A DNA stretch of 39,532 bases from Ornithinimicrobium murale (lineage in GTDB: Bacteria; Actinomycetota; Actinomycetes; Actinomycetales; Dermatophilaceae): contig NZ_QLVD01000025.1 in assembly GCF_003352835.1 (NCBI RefSeq), positions 1-39,532 of the forward strand, given 5' to 3'. A program made the translations under genes and the position numbers. The notes beneath the pieces are model-generated. The model did not search any database, had not been told where the DNA came from, and worked only from the letters and a program-made list of their open reading frames with translations. Below are positions 26,568-35,134 of the stretch, piece by piece; within the stretch, counting starts at the first letter, position 1; each line of letters starts with the position of its first letter.

Positions 26568-27317
26568 TCAGAAGAGCGCCGTCAAGGCACCCGGTGCGAC
26601 CAGGACCCCGATCATCGCGCCCACCATCATCGGGGGGCCGTAGGCCAGCTCGCCGGAGCGCCCCACCTTGCGAGTCACCAGCAGGAAGACGGCAAAGAGC
26701 CCGCCCACCAGGAACCCGGAGTACATCCCGACCAGGACGGTCTGCCAGCCGAACCAGCCCAGCCCCATCCCCAGCAGCGCCGCCAGCTTGACGTCACCGA
26801 GCCCGACGGCCAGTGAGCCCCGCGCGAGCGAGAGCAGGGCCAGGCCCAGATAGGCCGCCCCACAGGCCAGCCCGGCCAACACCACCCGGGCGATGGCTCC
26901 CCACTCCGCCGCCACCACCCCGGCGACCGCGAGGCCGATCAACAGCGTGCCCATCGACGGCCACATGAGCCGGTCGGGCAGCCGGTGCACGTCGAAGTCC
27001 ATGGCCGCCAGGCAGACACAGGACAACGCGATGACCATGCAGGTCACCAGGACGATGGTGCGCACGATCCAGGCGTGGTCGGAGTCCGCGCCCGGGTCGT
27101 CCCCACCGGGCAGGGCCGAGTCGGTGAGCAGGATGCGCCAGGCCAGCACGCCCCACGACAGTGCGAGCGCCGGCACCACCCACCAGCGGGAGCCCGGGAT
27201 CGGCAGGTCCTCCTCATCGGGTTTGCGGTAGGTGACCCACCGCAGCCACCGCGCCACGGGCAGCCCCACACCGATCCCGACAACGAGCACCAGCCAGGGG
27301 ACGATCTCGACGCTCAC
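26568..27317 (-). CDS. A24 family prepilin peptidase (peptidase domain only)
   Basis: This membrane aspartyl protease cuts the short leader of type IV prepilins or similar pseudopilins. The 249-residue protein has seven or so hydrophobic segments. The two catalytic aspartates are in [18 protein letters not shown] (about residues 105-122) and [17 protein letters not shown] (about 171-187), the second being the GxGD hallmark. The N-terminal Cys-rich methylase domain of PilD is missing, as usual in Gram-positive relatives. The start is GTG at 27317. It lies between aroE and aroC; no pilin, ATPase or Tad gene is in the window, so its substrates must be encoded elsewhere. Confidence 0.9.
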   Translation of the reverse strand: MSVEIVPWLVLVVGIGVGLPVARWLRWVTYRKPDEEDLPIPGSRWWVVPALALSWGVLAWRILLTDSALPGGDDPGADSDHAWIVRTIVLVTCMVIALSCVCLAAMDFDVHRLPDRLMWPSMGTLLIGLAVAGVVAAEWGAIARVVLAGLACGAAYLGLALLSLARGSLAVGLGDVKLAALLGMGLGWFGWQTVLVGMYSGFLVGGLFAVFLLVTRKVGRSGELAYGPPMMVGAMIGVLVAPGALTALF

Positions 27318-27363
27318 TGCACCAGCCCCACACCGCGGTCCACGGCCCGGGGCCAGGCGCGGG

Positions 27364-28182
27364 TCACGGGTGCGCCCCGACAGCCTCGCGCAGGGCAGCG
27401 GCCATCGCCGCGACCGGAGCCTCGCGCCCGGTCATCAGGTGCACCTGGCGCACCGCCTGGTGCAGCAACATCCCATCACCCCTCGTCACGGTCTGACCCT
27501 GTGTCTGCCAGGCGGCCGCCCACGGGGTCGGCCACTCGGCATACACCACATCAAACACCACGGCGCCCTCCGCCAGGCGCCAGCCGTCCACAGCCGGGGT
27601 CGCGCCACTGGGCACGGTGCTCACGACGACCTCGGCCTCGCCCCAGTGAGCCGGCCCCTCCGCATACCGAGTGGTGGTGGCCCGCAGGCCGAGCTGCTCG
27701 GCCAGCCTCAGGGTCTCGGGACGGGCCTGCTCACGCACCAGGAGGCTCACCTCGCGGACCCCGAACGAGACGAGCGCGAGCAGGGCGGAGCGGGCGGTGG
27801 CCCCGGAACCGACCACGGTGGCGGTCGTGGCACGGGTCAGGCCCGCATCGCGCAGCGCGTGGGTGAGGCCGTGCACGTCCGTGTTGTCGGCGCGCCAGCC
27901 CTCGGGGACCCGGGTCAGCGTGTTGGCCCCACCGGCCAGGCGCGCCTCGTCACCGACAGCCGCAGCCAGGGCGAGGGCCTCTTCCTTCAGGGGCATGGTG
28001 ACCGCCAACCCCACCCAGTCCCCGGGCAGCCCGGTGACGTATGCCGTGAGGTCGCCCCGGGCGATCTGGTCCCGGTGGAAGGACCACCCCTCCAACCCCA
28101 GCGCCGCGTAGGCGGCCCGGTGCAGGACCGGGGAGAGGGAGTGCGTGATCGGGGAGCCGACCACACCAGCGCGCCAGGTCAT
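27364..28182 (-). CDS. aroE: shikimate dehydrogenase
   Basis: AroE reduces 3-dehydroshikimate to shikimate with NADPH. The 272-residue protein has the substrate-binding SPITHSLSPVLHRAAYAALG, the catalytic Lys in VTMPLKEEAL and its partner Asp in RADNTDVHGL, and the dinucleotide loop VVGSGATARSALLAL. The ATG at 28182 lies three bases after the mltG stop, so the gene is co-transcribed with mltG, ruvX and alaS. With aroC, aroK and aroB downstream and aroQ beyond, most of the pathway from DAHP to chorismate is encoded here; aroA and the DAHP synthase are not. Confidence 0.95.
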   Translation of the reverse strand: MTWRAGVVGSPITHSLSPVLHRAAYAALGLEGWSFHRDQIARGDLTAYVTGLPGDWVGLAVTMPLKEEALALAAAVGDEARLAGGANTLTRVPEGWRADNTDVHGLTHALRDAGLTRATTATVVGSGATARSALLALVSFGVREVSLLVREQARPETLRLAEQLGLRATTTRYAEGPAHWGEAEVVVSTVPSGATPAVDGWRLAEGAVVFDVVYAEWPTPWAAAWQTQGQTVTRGDGMLLHQAVRQVHLMTGREAPVAAMAAALREAVGAHP

Positions 28183-28185
28183 CGG

Positions 28186-29421
28186 TCAGCAGCGGTCCGG
28201 GTTGTCTTCACACCACTGCAGGAACTCGGCCTCGTACTGCTGGTGCTCCTCGTAGGTCTCGGTGAAGACCGTCTCCCCGGTGTCCGGGTTGACCGTGACG
28301 AAGTACTCCCAGTCGCCCTCGGCCGGGTTCATGGCCGCTTCGATCGCGGCCGCGCCGGGGCTGTTGATCGGTCCCGGCGGCAGCCCCGTGTGCAGGTAGG
28401 TGTTGTAGGGACTCTCGTCCTCGCGCTGCGCCGTGGTCGTGCCTGCCAGGCCCCGCTGCTGGTGGATGAAGTGGATGGTGGAGTCCATCTGCAGCCTGCC
28501 GTCGGTCTCGGAGCCGTCCTCGAGGCGGTTCTCCACGACGCGGGCGATCTTGGGCAGGTCCTCAGCGAACAGTCCCTCGCCCTGCACGATGCTGGCCTTG
28601 ATGATGATGTCGTGCATCTGGTCCTCGCCCAGGCCGAGGTCCGCGTAGCGCTGGGCCCCCAGGTCCAGCATCGTCTGGAGCTGCTCGGCGGGCGTCGCGC
28701 TGGGGCTGAACTCGTAGGTGTCCGGCCACAGGTAACCCTCCAGGTTCCCGGCCGCCGCCTCGGGAAGCTCCAGGGACTCCGGGTCGACCGCCTCGTAGTC
28801 GGCCACCTCGTGGCCGGTCGCCTCGGCGAGCAGCCCGAAGACCTCGGACTTCCACAGCCCCTCGCGGATCGTGACACCGGCCACCTGCCGAGCCTCGGGG
28901 TCGACCAGTCGCTCCAGGGCGGCCGAGGCACTCATCTCCCGGGACATCAGGTAGGTCCCCGGCTGGATGCCGGTCGCTCGCGGGTCCGCGGCAGCGGTGT
29001 TGGCGAAGGCCTCGGCGGAGGCGACCACTCCGGCGTCGAAGAGGATCTGGCCGATCTGTCCACCGGCAGCGCCCTGTGGAATCTCGACGGTCACCTCACC
29101 TGTGCCCTCACCCTCAAAGTCCTCGGGTGCGGAGCTGCCGAAAGTCAGGTCCGGGATCATGCCCCGGACGGAGTTGAACCCGATGACCCCGCCCACGATC
29201 ACCACGGCGACCGCGACGACGATGGCGCCGAAGCGCAGCAGCGGGTTGTGGTGCTTCTCCGGTCGCCGGGGGCGGCGCCCCTCCTCAGCCTCCGTCGGCG
29301 TGCCGTGCAGCACGTCGTCGGCCAGGGAGTCGTCGTGTTCCTCGGGGGCCAGGAGATCCTCGGCGTGCACCTCACCTTGCTGCTGGTCATCCGCCCAATC
29401 GTCCGCCGGGGGTCGGCTCAT
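28186..29421 (-). CDS. mltG: endolytic peptidoglycan transglycosylase MltG
   Basis: MltG cuts nascent glycan strands at the outer face of the membrane and is thought to set their length. The 411-residue protein has an acidic cytoplasmic tail of about 60 residues, one membrane segment (about 61-82), a LysM-like part and the catalytic YceG domain. The active Glu is expected in IIKASIVQGEGLFAED, where the family has a SIVxxE pattern. Further motifs are NLEGYLWPDTYEF, YNTYLHTGLPPGPINSPG and YFVTVNPDTGE. The ATG overlaps the ruvX stop by four bases. The order alaS-ruvX-mltG-aroE is standard in Actinobacteria. Confidence 0.95.
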   Translation of the reverse strand: MSRPPADDWADDQQQGEVHAEDLLAPEEHDDSLADDVLHGTPTEAEEGRRPRRPEKHHNPLLRFGAIVVAVAVVIVGGVIGFNSVRGMIPDLTFGSSAPEDFEGEGTGEVTVEIPQGAAGGQIGQILFDAGVVASAEAFANTAAADPRATGIQPGTYLMSREMSASAALERLVDPEARQVAGVTIREGLWKSEVFGLLAEATGHEVADYEAVDPESLELPEAAAGNLEGYLWPDTYEFSPSATPAEQLQTMLDLGAQRYADLGLGEDQMHDIIIKASIVQGEGLFAEDLPKIARVVENRLEDGSETDGRLQMDSTIHFIHQQRGLAGTTTAQREDESPYNTYLHTGLPPGPINSPGAAAIEAAMNPAEGDWEYFVTVNPDTGETVFTETYEEHQQYEAEFLQWCEDNPDRC

Positions 29422-29957
29422 GGTTGGGTTCCTTCGCTCGTGGTCGAGGACCGCTTCGCTCGTGGCTTGCGGCCCGCGATGCTCTCACCGGCGGGGCGAC
29501 CGGTGCTTCGTTCGGTGTCCAGTGCAGCCTGCAGTATGACGACGGCTGCTGCCTGGTCGACACGCGCACGATGCGCGCGACCGGGGACCCCGCTGGCGTG
29601 CAGGGACCGGTGGGCGTCCACGGTGGACAACCGCTCATCGACCAGTCGCACCGGGATCCCGCCGAGGCGGCGGTGCAACGCAGTAGCGTAGCCGCGGATG
29701 GCCTGCGCGGCCACACCTTCGGTGCCGGAGAGGGTGCGGGGCAACCCGATCACGACCTCGATCGCCTGCCGGTCCCGGGCCTGGGTGACGATCTCATCCA
29801 GGTCGGTCAGCGAGTCCAGATCGCGGGGCAACGTCGCCACCGGCGTCGCGAGAATCCCCGAGGGGTCGCTGGCTGCCAGCCCGACGCGGGCCTCACCGAC
29901 ATCCACCCCGAGGCGCACGCCCGGCCGGATGCCGGGGTGCGGATCAGGCGCTGCCAA
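29418..29957 (-). CDS. ruvX: RuvX/YqgF family Holliday junction resolvase-like nuclease
   Basis: The family has an RNase H fold and has been linked to Holliday junction cleavage and to maturation of 16S rRNA. The protein has the first acidic motif RLGVDVGEARVGLAASDP, then VVIGLPRTLSG, RLVDERLSTVDA and DQAAAVVILQAAL, giving the expected set of acidic residues. The start is unclear: TTG at 29957 overlaps the alaS stop and gives 179 residues, while GTG at 29918 would start directly at MRLGVDVG. Actinobacterial members often carry a short extension, so the longer form is listed. The C-terminal 30 residues are basic and loose. Confidence 0.92.
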   Translation of the reverse strand: MAAPDPHPGIRPGVRLGVDVGEARVGLAASDPSGILATPVATLPRDLDSLTDLDEIVTQARDRQAIEVVIGLPRTLSGTEGVAAQAIRGYATALHRRLGGIPVRLVDERLSTVDAHRSLHASGVPGRAHRARVDQAAAVVILQAALDTERSTGRPAGESIAGRKPRAKRSSTTSEGTQP

Positions 29958-32637
29958 CGGCCCGCTCGATCTGGGTGAGGGCCTCGCCGATCCTCGAGGC
30001 GTCCTGTCCCCCACCCTGGGCCAGGTCGTCCTTGCCGCCCCCGCCGCCACCCAGTGTCTGGGCGGCGACCTTGACCAGTTGTCCTGCCTTGAGGCCGCGA
30101 TCCCGGGCCCCCTGGTTGGTCGCGACGACCACCAGCGGCCGGTCCTTCACGACCGATGCCGCAGCGACCACCGACGGGCGCTCCTCGCCCAGCCGGGCAC
30201 GCAGGTCGGTGACCAGTCCCCGCAGGTCATCGCCGGACACGCCGGCTCCGGCATCGTGCCCCAGCCACGTGACGCCGGCCACGTCCTGAGCGGAGGCCAC
30301 CAGGCCGGCCGCGTCGGACATCACCGCCGCCTGCCGCATGGCGGTGATCTCCCTCTCGGCCTCCTTGAGCCTGGCGAGCAGGGCTCCGATGCGGTCCGTG
30401 AGGTGCTCCGGGCGCACTCCGACCAGACCGGAGAGCTCACTGACCAGTGCACGCTCGCGTCCGAGGAAGCGCAGCGCGTCGAGCCCGACCAGGGCCTCGA
30501 TGCGTCGAGATCCCGAGCCGACCGAGGACTCACCGGTGAGCGTCAGCGCGCCGATCTGGCTGGAGTGGCGCACGTGGGTGCCACCACAGAGCTCCCGTGA
30601 CCACGGACCGCCGATCTCCACGACACGCACCTGCTCGTCGTAGGTTTCCCCGAACAGGGCCAGGGCACCGGCTGCCCGGGCCTCGGGCAGGCTCATGTAG
30701 GCCGCGGCAACCGGCAGGTCCTGACGCAGAGCCAGGTTGGCGACCTCCTCGATCTCGGACCTGGTCTCGGTGGACAGCGAGGAGTTCCAGGCGAAGTCGA
30801 GGCGCAGGTAGCCGGGCTTGTTGTAGGAGCCGCTCTGCAGGGCGGTCGGGCCGAGCACCTGACGGAGCGCGGCGTGCACCACGTGGGTGCCGGAGTGCGC
30901 CTGGCAGGCCTGGACACGCCACTCGGGGTCGACCTGGGCGTTGACGCCGCTCCCCTCGGTGAACTCGCCGGACTCCACCTCCACGGTGTGCGCGATCAGG
31001 CCCTTGACGGGTCGCTGCACGTCGCGCACGCGAAGCACCGCGCCCGAGGCGGTCTCGATGACGCCCTCATCGGCGATCTGCCCGCCGGACTCGGCATAGA
31101 AGGGCGTGCGGTCCAGCACGATCATGCCGCGCTGTCCCTGGCTGAGGGCGGGAACGCGCTGCCCGTCCACGACCAGGCCGCGCACGGACGCCTCCGCGTT
31201 CAGGGTCTCGTAGGCGAGGAACTCGGTGGGTCCCTGGTCGCGGAGCTCGCGCCACACCTCGGTGGAGGCGTGACCGGACTTCTTGGCCCGGGCATCGGCT
31301 CGGGCCCGCTCGCGCTGCTCGGTCATCAGCCGCGTGAACCCCTCGCGGTCGACGTCCAGGCCCTGCTCGGCCGCCATCTCCAGGGTCAGGTCGATCGGGA
31401 AGCCGTAGGTGTCGTGCAGAGCGAATGCCTGGTCACCGGGCAGCTGGCTCTGGTCCTCGTCCCTGGCACGCCGCACCGCCTGGTCCAGGATGGTGGTGCC
31501 CGCGGCGAGCGTGCGCCGGAAGGCCTCCTCCTCCGCATACGCGATCTGGCTGATCCGACCGAAGTGGGCCTCCAGCTCGGGATAGGAGGACTTCATGACG
31601 TCCTTGCTGACCGGCAACAGCTCGGGCAGGACCGCGTCCTCGACGCCGAGCAGCCGCATCGAGCGCACGGCTCGCCGCAGCAGTCTCCGCAGCACGTAAC
31701 CACGGCCCTCGTTGCCCGGGGTGACCCCGTCCGACATCAGCATCAGACCGGAACGCACGTGGTCGGCCACCACGCGGAACTGCACGTCCGTGCTGTCGTC
31801 AGCGCCGTAGGTGCGGCCGGACAGCTCCTCGGCGCGCGCGATGACGGGATAGACCTCGTCGATCTCGTAGAGGTTGTCCACTCCCTGCAGCAGGTAGGCG
31901 ACGCGCTCCAGCCCCATGCCGGTGTCAATGTTCTTGGACGGCAGCTCCCCGGCCACGTCGAAGTCGACCTTGGAGCGGACCGTGGAGAGCGCGTCCTGCA
32001 TGAAGACCAGGTTCCAGATCTCCAGGAACCGCTCCTCATCGACCTGAGGCCCCCCGTCGGGGCCGTACTCCGAGCCCCGGTCGACGTAGATCTCGCTGCA
32101 CGGCCCTCCGGGACCGGGCACGCCCATGTGCCAGTAGTTGTCCTCGAGGCCACGGCGCTGGATCCGCTCCTCGGGCAGGCCCGCGATCTCCCGCCAGAGC
32201 GCTGCAGCCTCCTCGTCCCCGTCCGGCAGGTGCGGCAGCAACCCGGGGCCCAGCACGGTCACCCAGATCTTGTCGGGGTCGAAGCCCAGTCCGCCCTCCT
32301 GCTGGGACCCGGTGATCAACTCCCAGGCCCGCCTGATCGCCCCCTCCTTGAAGTAGTCACCGAAGGAGAAGTTGCCGTTCATCTGGAAGAAGGTGCCGTG
32401 GCGGGTGGTCTTGCCGACCTCCTCGATGTCGAGGGTGCGCACGCACTTCTGCACCGAGGTGGCGCGGGCCCACGGCGGCGTCTGCTGCCCGAGGAAGTAG
32501 GGCTTGAACGGGACCATGCCGGCGTTGACGAACAACAGGTTCGGGTCGTCGTGCACCAGCGGGGCGCTGGGCACGACCGTGTGACCGCTGCCTTCAAAGA
32601 AGGACAGCCAACGGCGTCGGATCTCGGCGGTTTCCAT
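29944..32637 (-). CDS. alaS: alanyl-tRNA synthetase
   Basis: AlaRS attaches alanine to its tRNA and edits mischarged serine or glycine. The 897-residue protein is complete: catalytic core (RRRWLSFFEGSGHTVVPSAP, TLDIEEVGKTTRHGTFFQM, GGPCSEIYVDRGSEYG), editing domain with the HSGTH and CGGTH metal motifs, and a C-terminal oligomerisation domain that ends in a Gly-rich stretch with TLGGGGGGKDD. The ATG at 32637 begins METAEIRRRW. It is 57 bases downstream of rarA and overlaps the proposed ruvX start. Confidence 0.98.
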   Translation of the reverse strand: METAEIRRRWLSFFEGSGHTVVPSAPLVHDDPNLLFVNAGMVPFKPYFLGQQTPPWARATSVQKCVRTLDIEEVGKTTRHGTFFQMNGNFSFGDYFKEGAIRRAWELITGSQQEGGLGFDPDKIWVTVLGPGLLPHLPDGDEEAAALWREIAGLPEERIQRRGLEDNYWHMGVPGPGGPCSEIYVDRGSEYGPDGGPQVDEERFLEIWNLVFMQDALSTVRSKVDFDVAGELPSKNIDTGMGLERVAYLLQGVDNLYEIDEVYPVIARAEELSGRTYGADDSTDVQFRVVADHVRSGLMLMSDGVTPGNEGRGYVLRRLLRRAVRSMRLLGVEDAVLPELLPVSKDVMKSSYPELEAHFGRISQIAYAEEEAFRRTLAAGTTILDQAVRRARDEDQSQLPGDQAFALHDTYGFPIDLTLEMAAEQGLDVDREGFTRLMTEQRERARADARAKKSGHASTEVWRELRDQGPTEFLAYETLNAEASVRGLVVDGQRVPALSQGQRGMIVLDRTPFYAESGGQIADEGVIETASGAVLRVRDVQRPVKGLIAHTVEVESGEFTEGSGVNAQVDPEWRVQACQAHSGTHVVHAALRQVLGPTALQSGSYNKPGYLRLDFAWNSSLSTETRSEIEEVANLALRQDLPVAAAYMSLPEARAAGALALFGETYDEQVRVVEIGGPWSRELCGGTHVRHSSQIGALTLTGESSVGSGSRRIEALVGLDALRFLGRERALVSELSGLVGVRPEHLTDRIGALLARLKEAEREITAMRQAAVMSDAAGLVASAQDVAGVTWLGHDAGAGVSGDDLRGLVTDLRARLGEERPSVVAAASVVKDRPLVVVATNQGARDRGLKAGQLVKVAAQTLGGGGGGKDDLAQGGGQDASRIGEALTQIERAVGSA

Positions 32638-32694
32638 GGGCTCCTCGTCGTTCAGGGGTGACGGTGCACTCTATCTGCCGCGGTTGGACGCCTG

Positions 32695-34083
32695 CTAGCG
32701 ACCGGAGCGGCTCCCCCGGATGATCGCTCGGAGCTCACGCCAGCGCGGCCCGAGCCGCTCCTCCCAGCCCCGGTCGCTCGGCCGGTAGTAGTCGGCGTCG
32801 GCCAGGTCATCCGGAAGATACTGCTGCGGGCCGACGGCGTTGGGCTCGTCATGGCTGTAGCGATACCCCACCCCGTGCCCGAGGGCGGCTGCGCCGGCAT
32901 AGCTGCTGCCGCGCAGGTGTGCCGGCACCGCCCCTCCGTGACCCGCACGGACATCGGCGATGGCGGCGTTGATCCCGTTGTAGGCCGCGTTGGACTTGGG
33001 CGCGAGCGCGTTGTGGACCACCGCCTGAGCCAGGATGATCCGTGCCTCGGGCATGCCGATCTGCGCGACGGCGTGCAGGGCCGCCACGGCGGTCTGCAGG
33101 GCCGTGGGATCGCCCATCCCCACGTCCTCGCTGGCGGAGATCACGATGCGGCGGGCGATGAACCGGGGGTCCTCCCCGGCCTCGAGCTGGCGGGCCAGGT
33201 AGTGCAGCGCCGCATCCACGTCGCTGCCCCGCATCGACTTGATGAAGGCGCTGGCCACGTCATAGTGCTGGTCCCCGGTCTTGTCGTAGCGCACGGCTGC
33301 CTGGTCCACAGCCTGCTCGGCGACGGCCAGGGTGATCGCGACCGTCTCGTCCTCCCGCCCGGCGGGGACCGCGTCCAAGGCGACTCCGGCGGCCGCCTCG
33401 AGGGTGGTCAGGGCACGTCGGGCGTCGCCGCCGGCGATGCGGATGATGTGGTCCCGGGCCTCGGGCTCGAGGTCGAAGCCGCTCGCCAGGCCACGCTCGT
33501 CCTCCAACGCCTGGTCGATCACCTCACCCACCTGCTGGTCGTCCAGGGAGGTGAGCCGGATCAGCATGGAGCGGGAGAGCAGTGGGGCGATCACGCTGAA
33601 GGAGGGGTTCTCGGTGGTGGCCGCCACGAGAATCACCAGGCGGTTCTCGACACCGGGCAGCAACGCGTCCTGCTGCGCCTTGCTGAACCGGTGGATCTCG
33701 TCGAGGAAGAGCACGGTCTGCCGTCCGTAGAGACTGCGCTCGCGGGTGGCCTGCTCCATCACCGCCCGCACATCCTTGACGCCGGCGGTGACCGCGGACA
33801 GTTCCACGAAGGTGCGGCCGGCCGCCTGTGCCACGAGGTGAGCCAACGTGGTCTTGCCTGTCCCGGGCGGGCCCCACAGGATGGCCGACAACGGCCCGGC
33901 CGCACCAGCGTGTCCCTCGATCAGACGGCGCAGCGGGCTTCCCGGTCGGAGCACGTCCCGCTGCCCGCGCACCTCCTCGATGGTCCGCGGACGCATCCGC
34001 ACCGCCAACGGAGGTTGCAGGTCGGCCCCTGCGTCTCCCTCGGGCTGCTGGGCAAACAGGTCATCACCCACGGAAGAAGTCAC
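32695..34083 (-). CDS. rarA: replication-associated recombination protein RarA (MgsA)
   Basis: RarA is a clamp-loader-like AAA+ ATPase that acts at stalled replication forks. The 462-residue protein has Walker [15 protein letters not shown] (about residues 71-84), Walker [17 protein letters not shown], sensor 1 [11 protein letters not shown] and the Rar-specific C-terminal half with [20 protein letters not shown] and [15 protein letters not shown]. The start at 34083 gives [13 protein letters not shown]. It is read divergently from the GNAT gene across 130 bases in which no clear promoter boxes were recognised. Confidence 0.96.
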   Translation of the reverse strand: MTSSVGDDLFAQQPEGDAGADLQPPLAVRMRPRTIEEVRGQRDVLRPGSPLRRLIEGHAGAAGPLSAILWGPPGTGKTTLAHLVAQAAGRTFVELSAVTAGVKDVRAVMEQATRERSLYGRQTVLFLDEIHRFSKAQQDALLPGVENRLVILVAATTENPSFSVIAPLLSRSMLIRLTSLDDQQVGEVIDQALEDERGLASGFDLEPEARDHIIRIAGGDARRALTTLEAAAGVALDAVPAGREDETVAITLAVAEQAVDQAAVRYDKTGDQHYDVASAFIKSMRGSDVDAALHYLARQLEAGEDPRFIARRIVISASEDVGMGDPTALQTAVAALHAVAQIGMPEARIILAQAVVHNALAPKSNAAYNGINAAIADVRAGHGGAVPAHLRGSSYAGAAALGHGVGYRYSHDEPNAVGPQQYLPDDLADADYYRPSDRGWEERLGPRWRELRAIIRGSRSGR

Positions 34084-34213
34084 CTCTGCAGGCTATCCGG
34101 CAGCGGTGTCACGACCGACCTCGCAGGTGAGGGACTACGCGAACCGGCGCCTCGGCATACCCTCGTCGTGCCCGCCCGGCCCCGGACTCGCGACGCCGGA
34201 CTAACATTTCGCC

Positions 34214-35014
34214 GTGACTCCGGACACCCTGCTGCGCAGCATCACCTCGCACGCCGACCTCCTCGACCTCACCGGTGGCGACCCCTTCGTCCGGTGGGGC
34301 ATCCCGGACCCCCTCACCGGGGTCGTCCTGGCGGGACGTGGCGCAGTCGCCGTGGAGCGCTGGGGGCGGCGTGGACGCGGCCTGTGGGTCTTTCCACACT
34401 CAGGTGGTGACCGGCACGCCGTCCGGGAGCTGCTCGAGTCGCTGACCACACCCGTCGCCGAGCTGGGGATCACCGGAATCTCACTGCCCCAAGAGTATGC
34501 GGACCTGCTGGCCGAGGCCTTCGAGCTCGGCGACGGCGGTGAGTGGGACTGGATGTGGACCACCCAGGTTCCGCCCCTGGTCAGGGGTGAGGACCAGCTG
34601 GTGACGCTCGATGACACCGCTGACGCGGAAGAGCTCGGCGAGCTGTCGCGGGTCCACAGCCCGACCGGTGAGGGTGAGCCCGGCACCGGGGTCACCAGCC
34701 TGTGGCTCGGCATCCGCTCCGCCGAAGGGGAGTTGGTGGCAGCTGGCGCGATGCAGGCCCTGGAGTCAGGGGCACCACACCTGGCCGGGATCGTGACCCA
34801 CGCGGACCACCGCGGACTGGGGCTAGGCCGCGCAGTCACGGCCGGGCTGACCAGGCATGCCGTGGCCGCGCACGGGGTGTGCACGCTCGGCATGTACTCC
34901 GCGAACCCGCCGGCACGGCGGATCTACAACGACTTGGGTTACCAGACGGCCTACGCCTGGCACTCCCGGCGCCTGGCGGGCTCGTCCTCAACTGGTCGTG
35001 CTCGTGGCACCTGA
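34214..35014 (+). CDS. GNAT family N-acetyltransferase
   Basis: The 266-residue protein has a C-terminal GNAT domain: AGIVTHADHRGLGLGRAVTA carries the acetyl-CoA loop RGLGLG (about residues 193-207) and LGMYSANPPARRIYNDLGYQ the last strand-helix motif. The N-terminal half (about 1-125) is an unassigned domain with VERWGRRGRGLWVFPHSGGD and LGITGISLPQEYADLL. The substrate is unknown. The start is GTG at 34214. The stop codon lies within the first unit of an 18-bp repeat array, suggesting that the repeats grew at, or altered, the 3' end of the gene. Confidence 0.85.
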   Translation: MTPDTLLRSITSHADLLDLTGGDPFVRWGIPDPLTGVVLAGRGAVAVERWGRRGRGLWVFPHSGGDRHAVRELLESLTTPVAELGITGISLPQEYADLLAEAFELGDGGEWDWMWTTQVPPLVRGEDQLVTLDDTADAEELGELSRVHSPTGEGEPGTGVTSLWLGIRSAEGELVAAGAMQALESGAPHLAGIVTHADHRGLGLGRAVTAGLTRHAVAAHGVCTLGMYSANPPARRIYNDLGYQTAYAWHSRRLAGSSSTGRARGT

Positions 35015-35130
35015 CGTGCTGTGTGGCACCTGTCGCGGTCGTGGCACCTGTCGCGGTCGTGGCACCTGACGCGCTTGTGGCACCTGTCGCGGTCGTGGCA
35101 CCTGACGCGCTTGTGGCACCTGACGCCATC
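35004..35130. repeat. 18-bp tandem repeat array between converging GNAT and pepN genes
   Basis: Seven units begin with GTGGCACCTG at 35004, 35023, 35041, 35059, 35077, 35095 and 35113. The first is 19 bp, the others 18. Three units are GTGGCACCTGTCGCGGTC and two are GTGGCACCTGACGCGCTT; the two types partly alternate, and the first and last units are further variants. The array fills the gap between the GNAT stop and the pepN stop and overlaps the former. It has no spacers and no clear inverted repeat. Confidence 0.88.
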
Positions 35131-35134
35131 GTGC

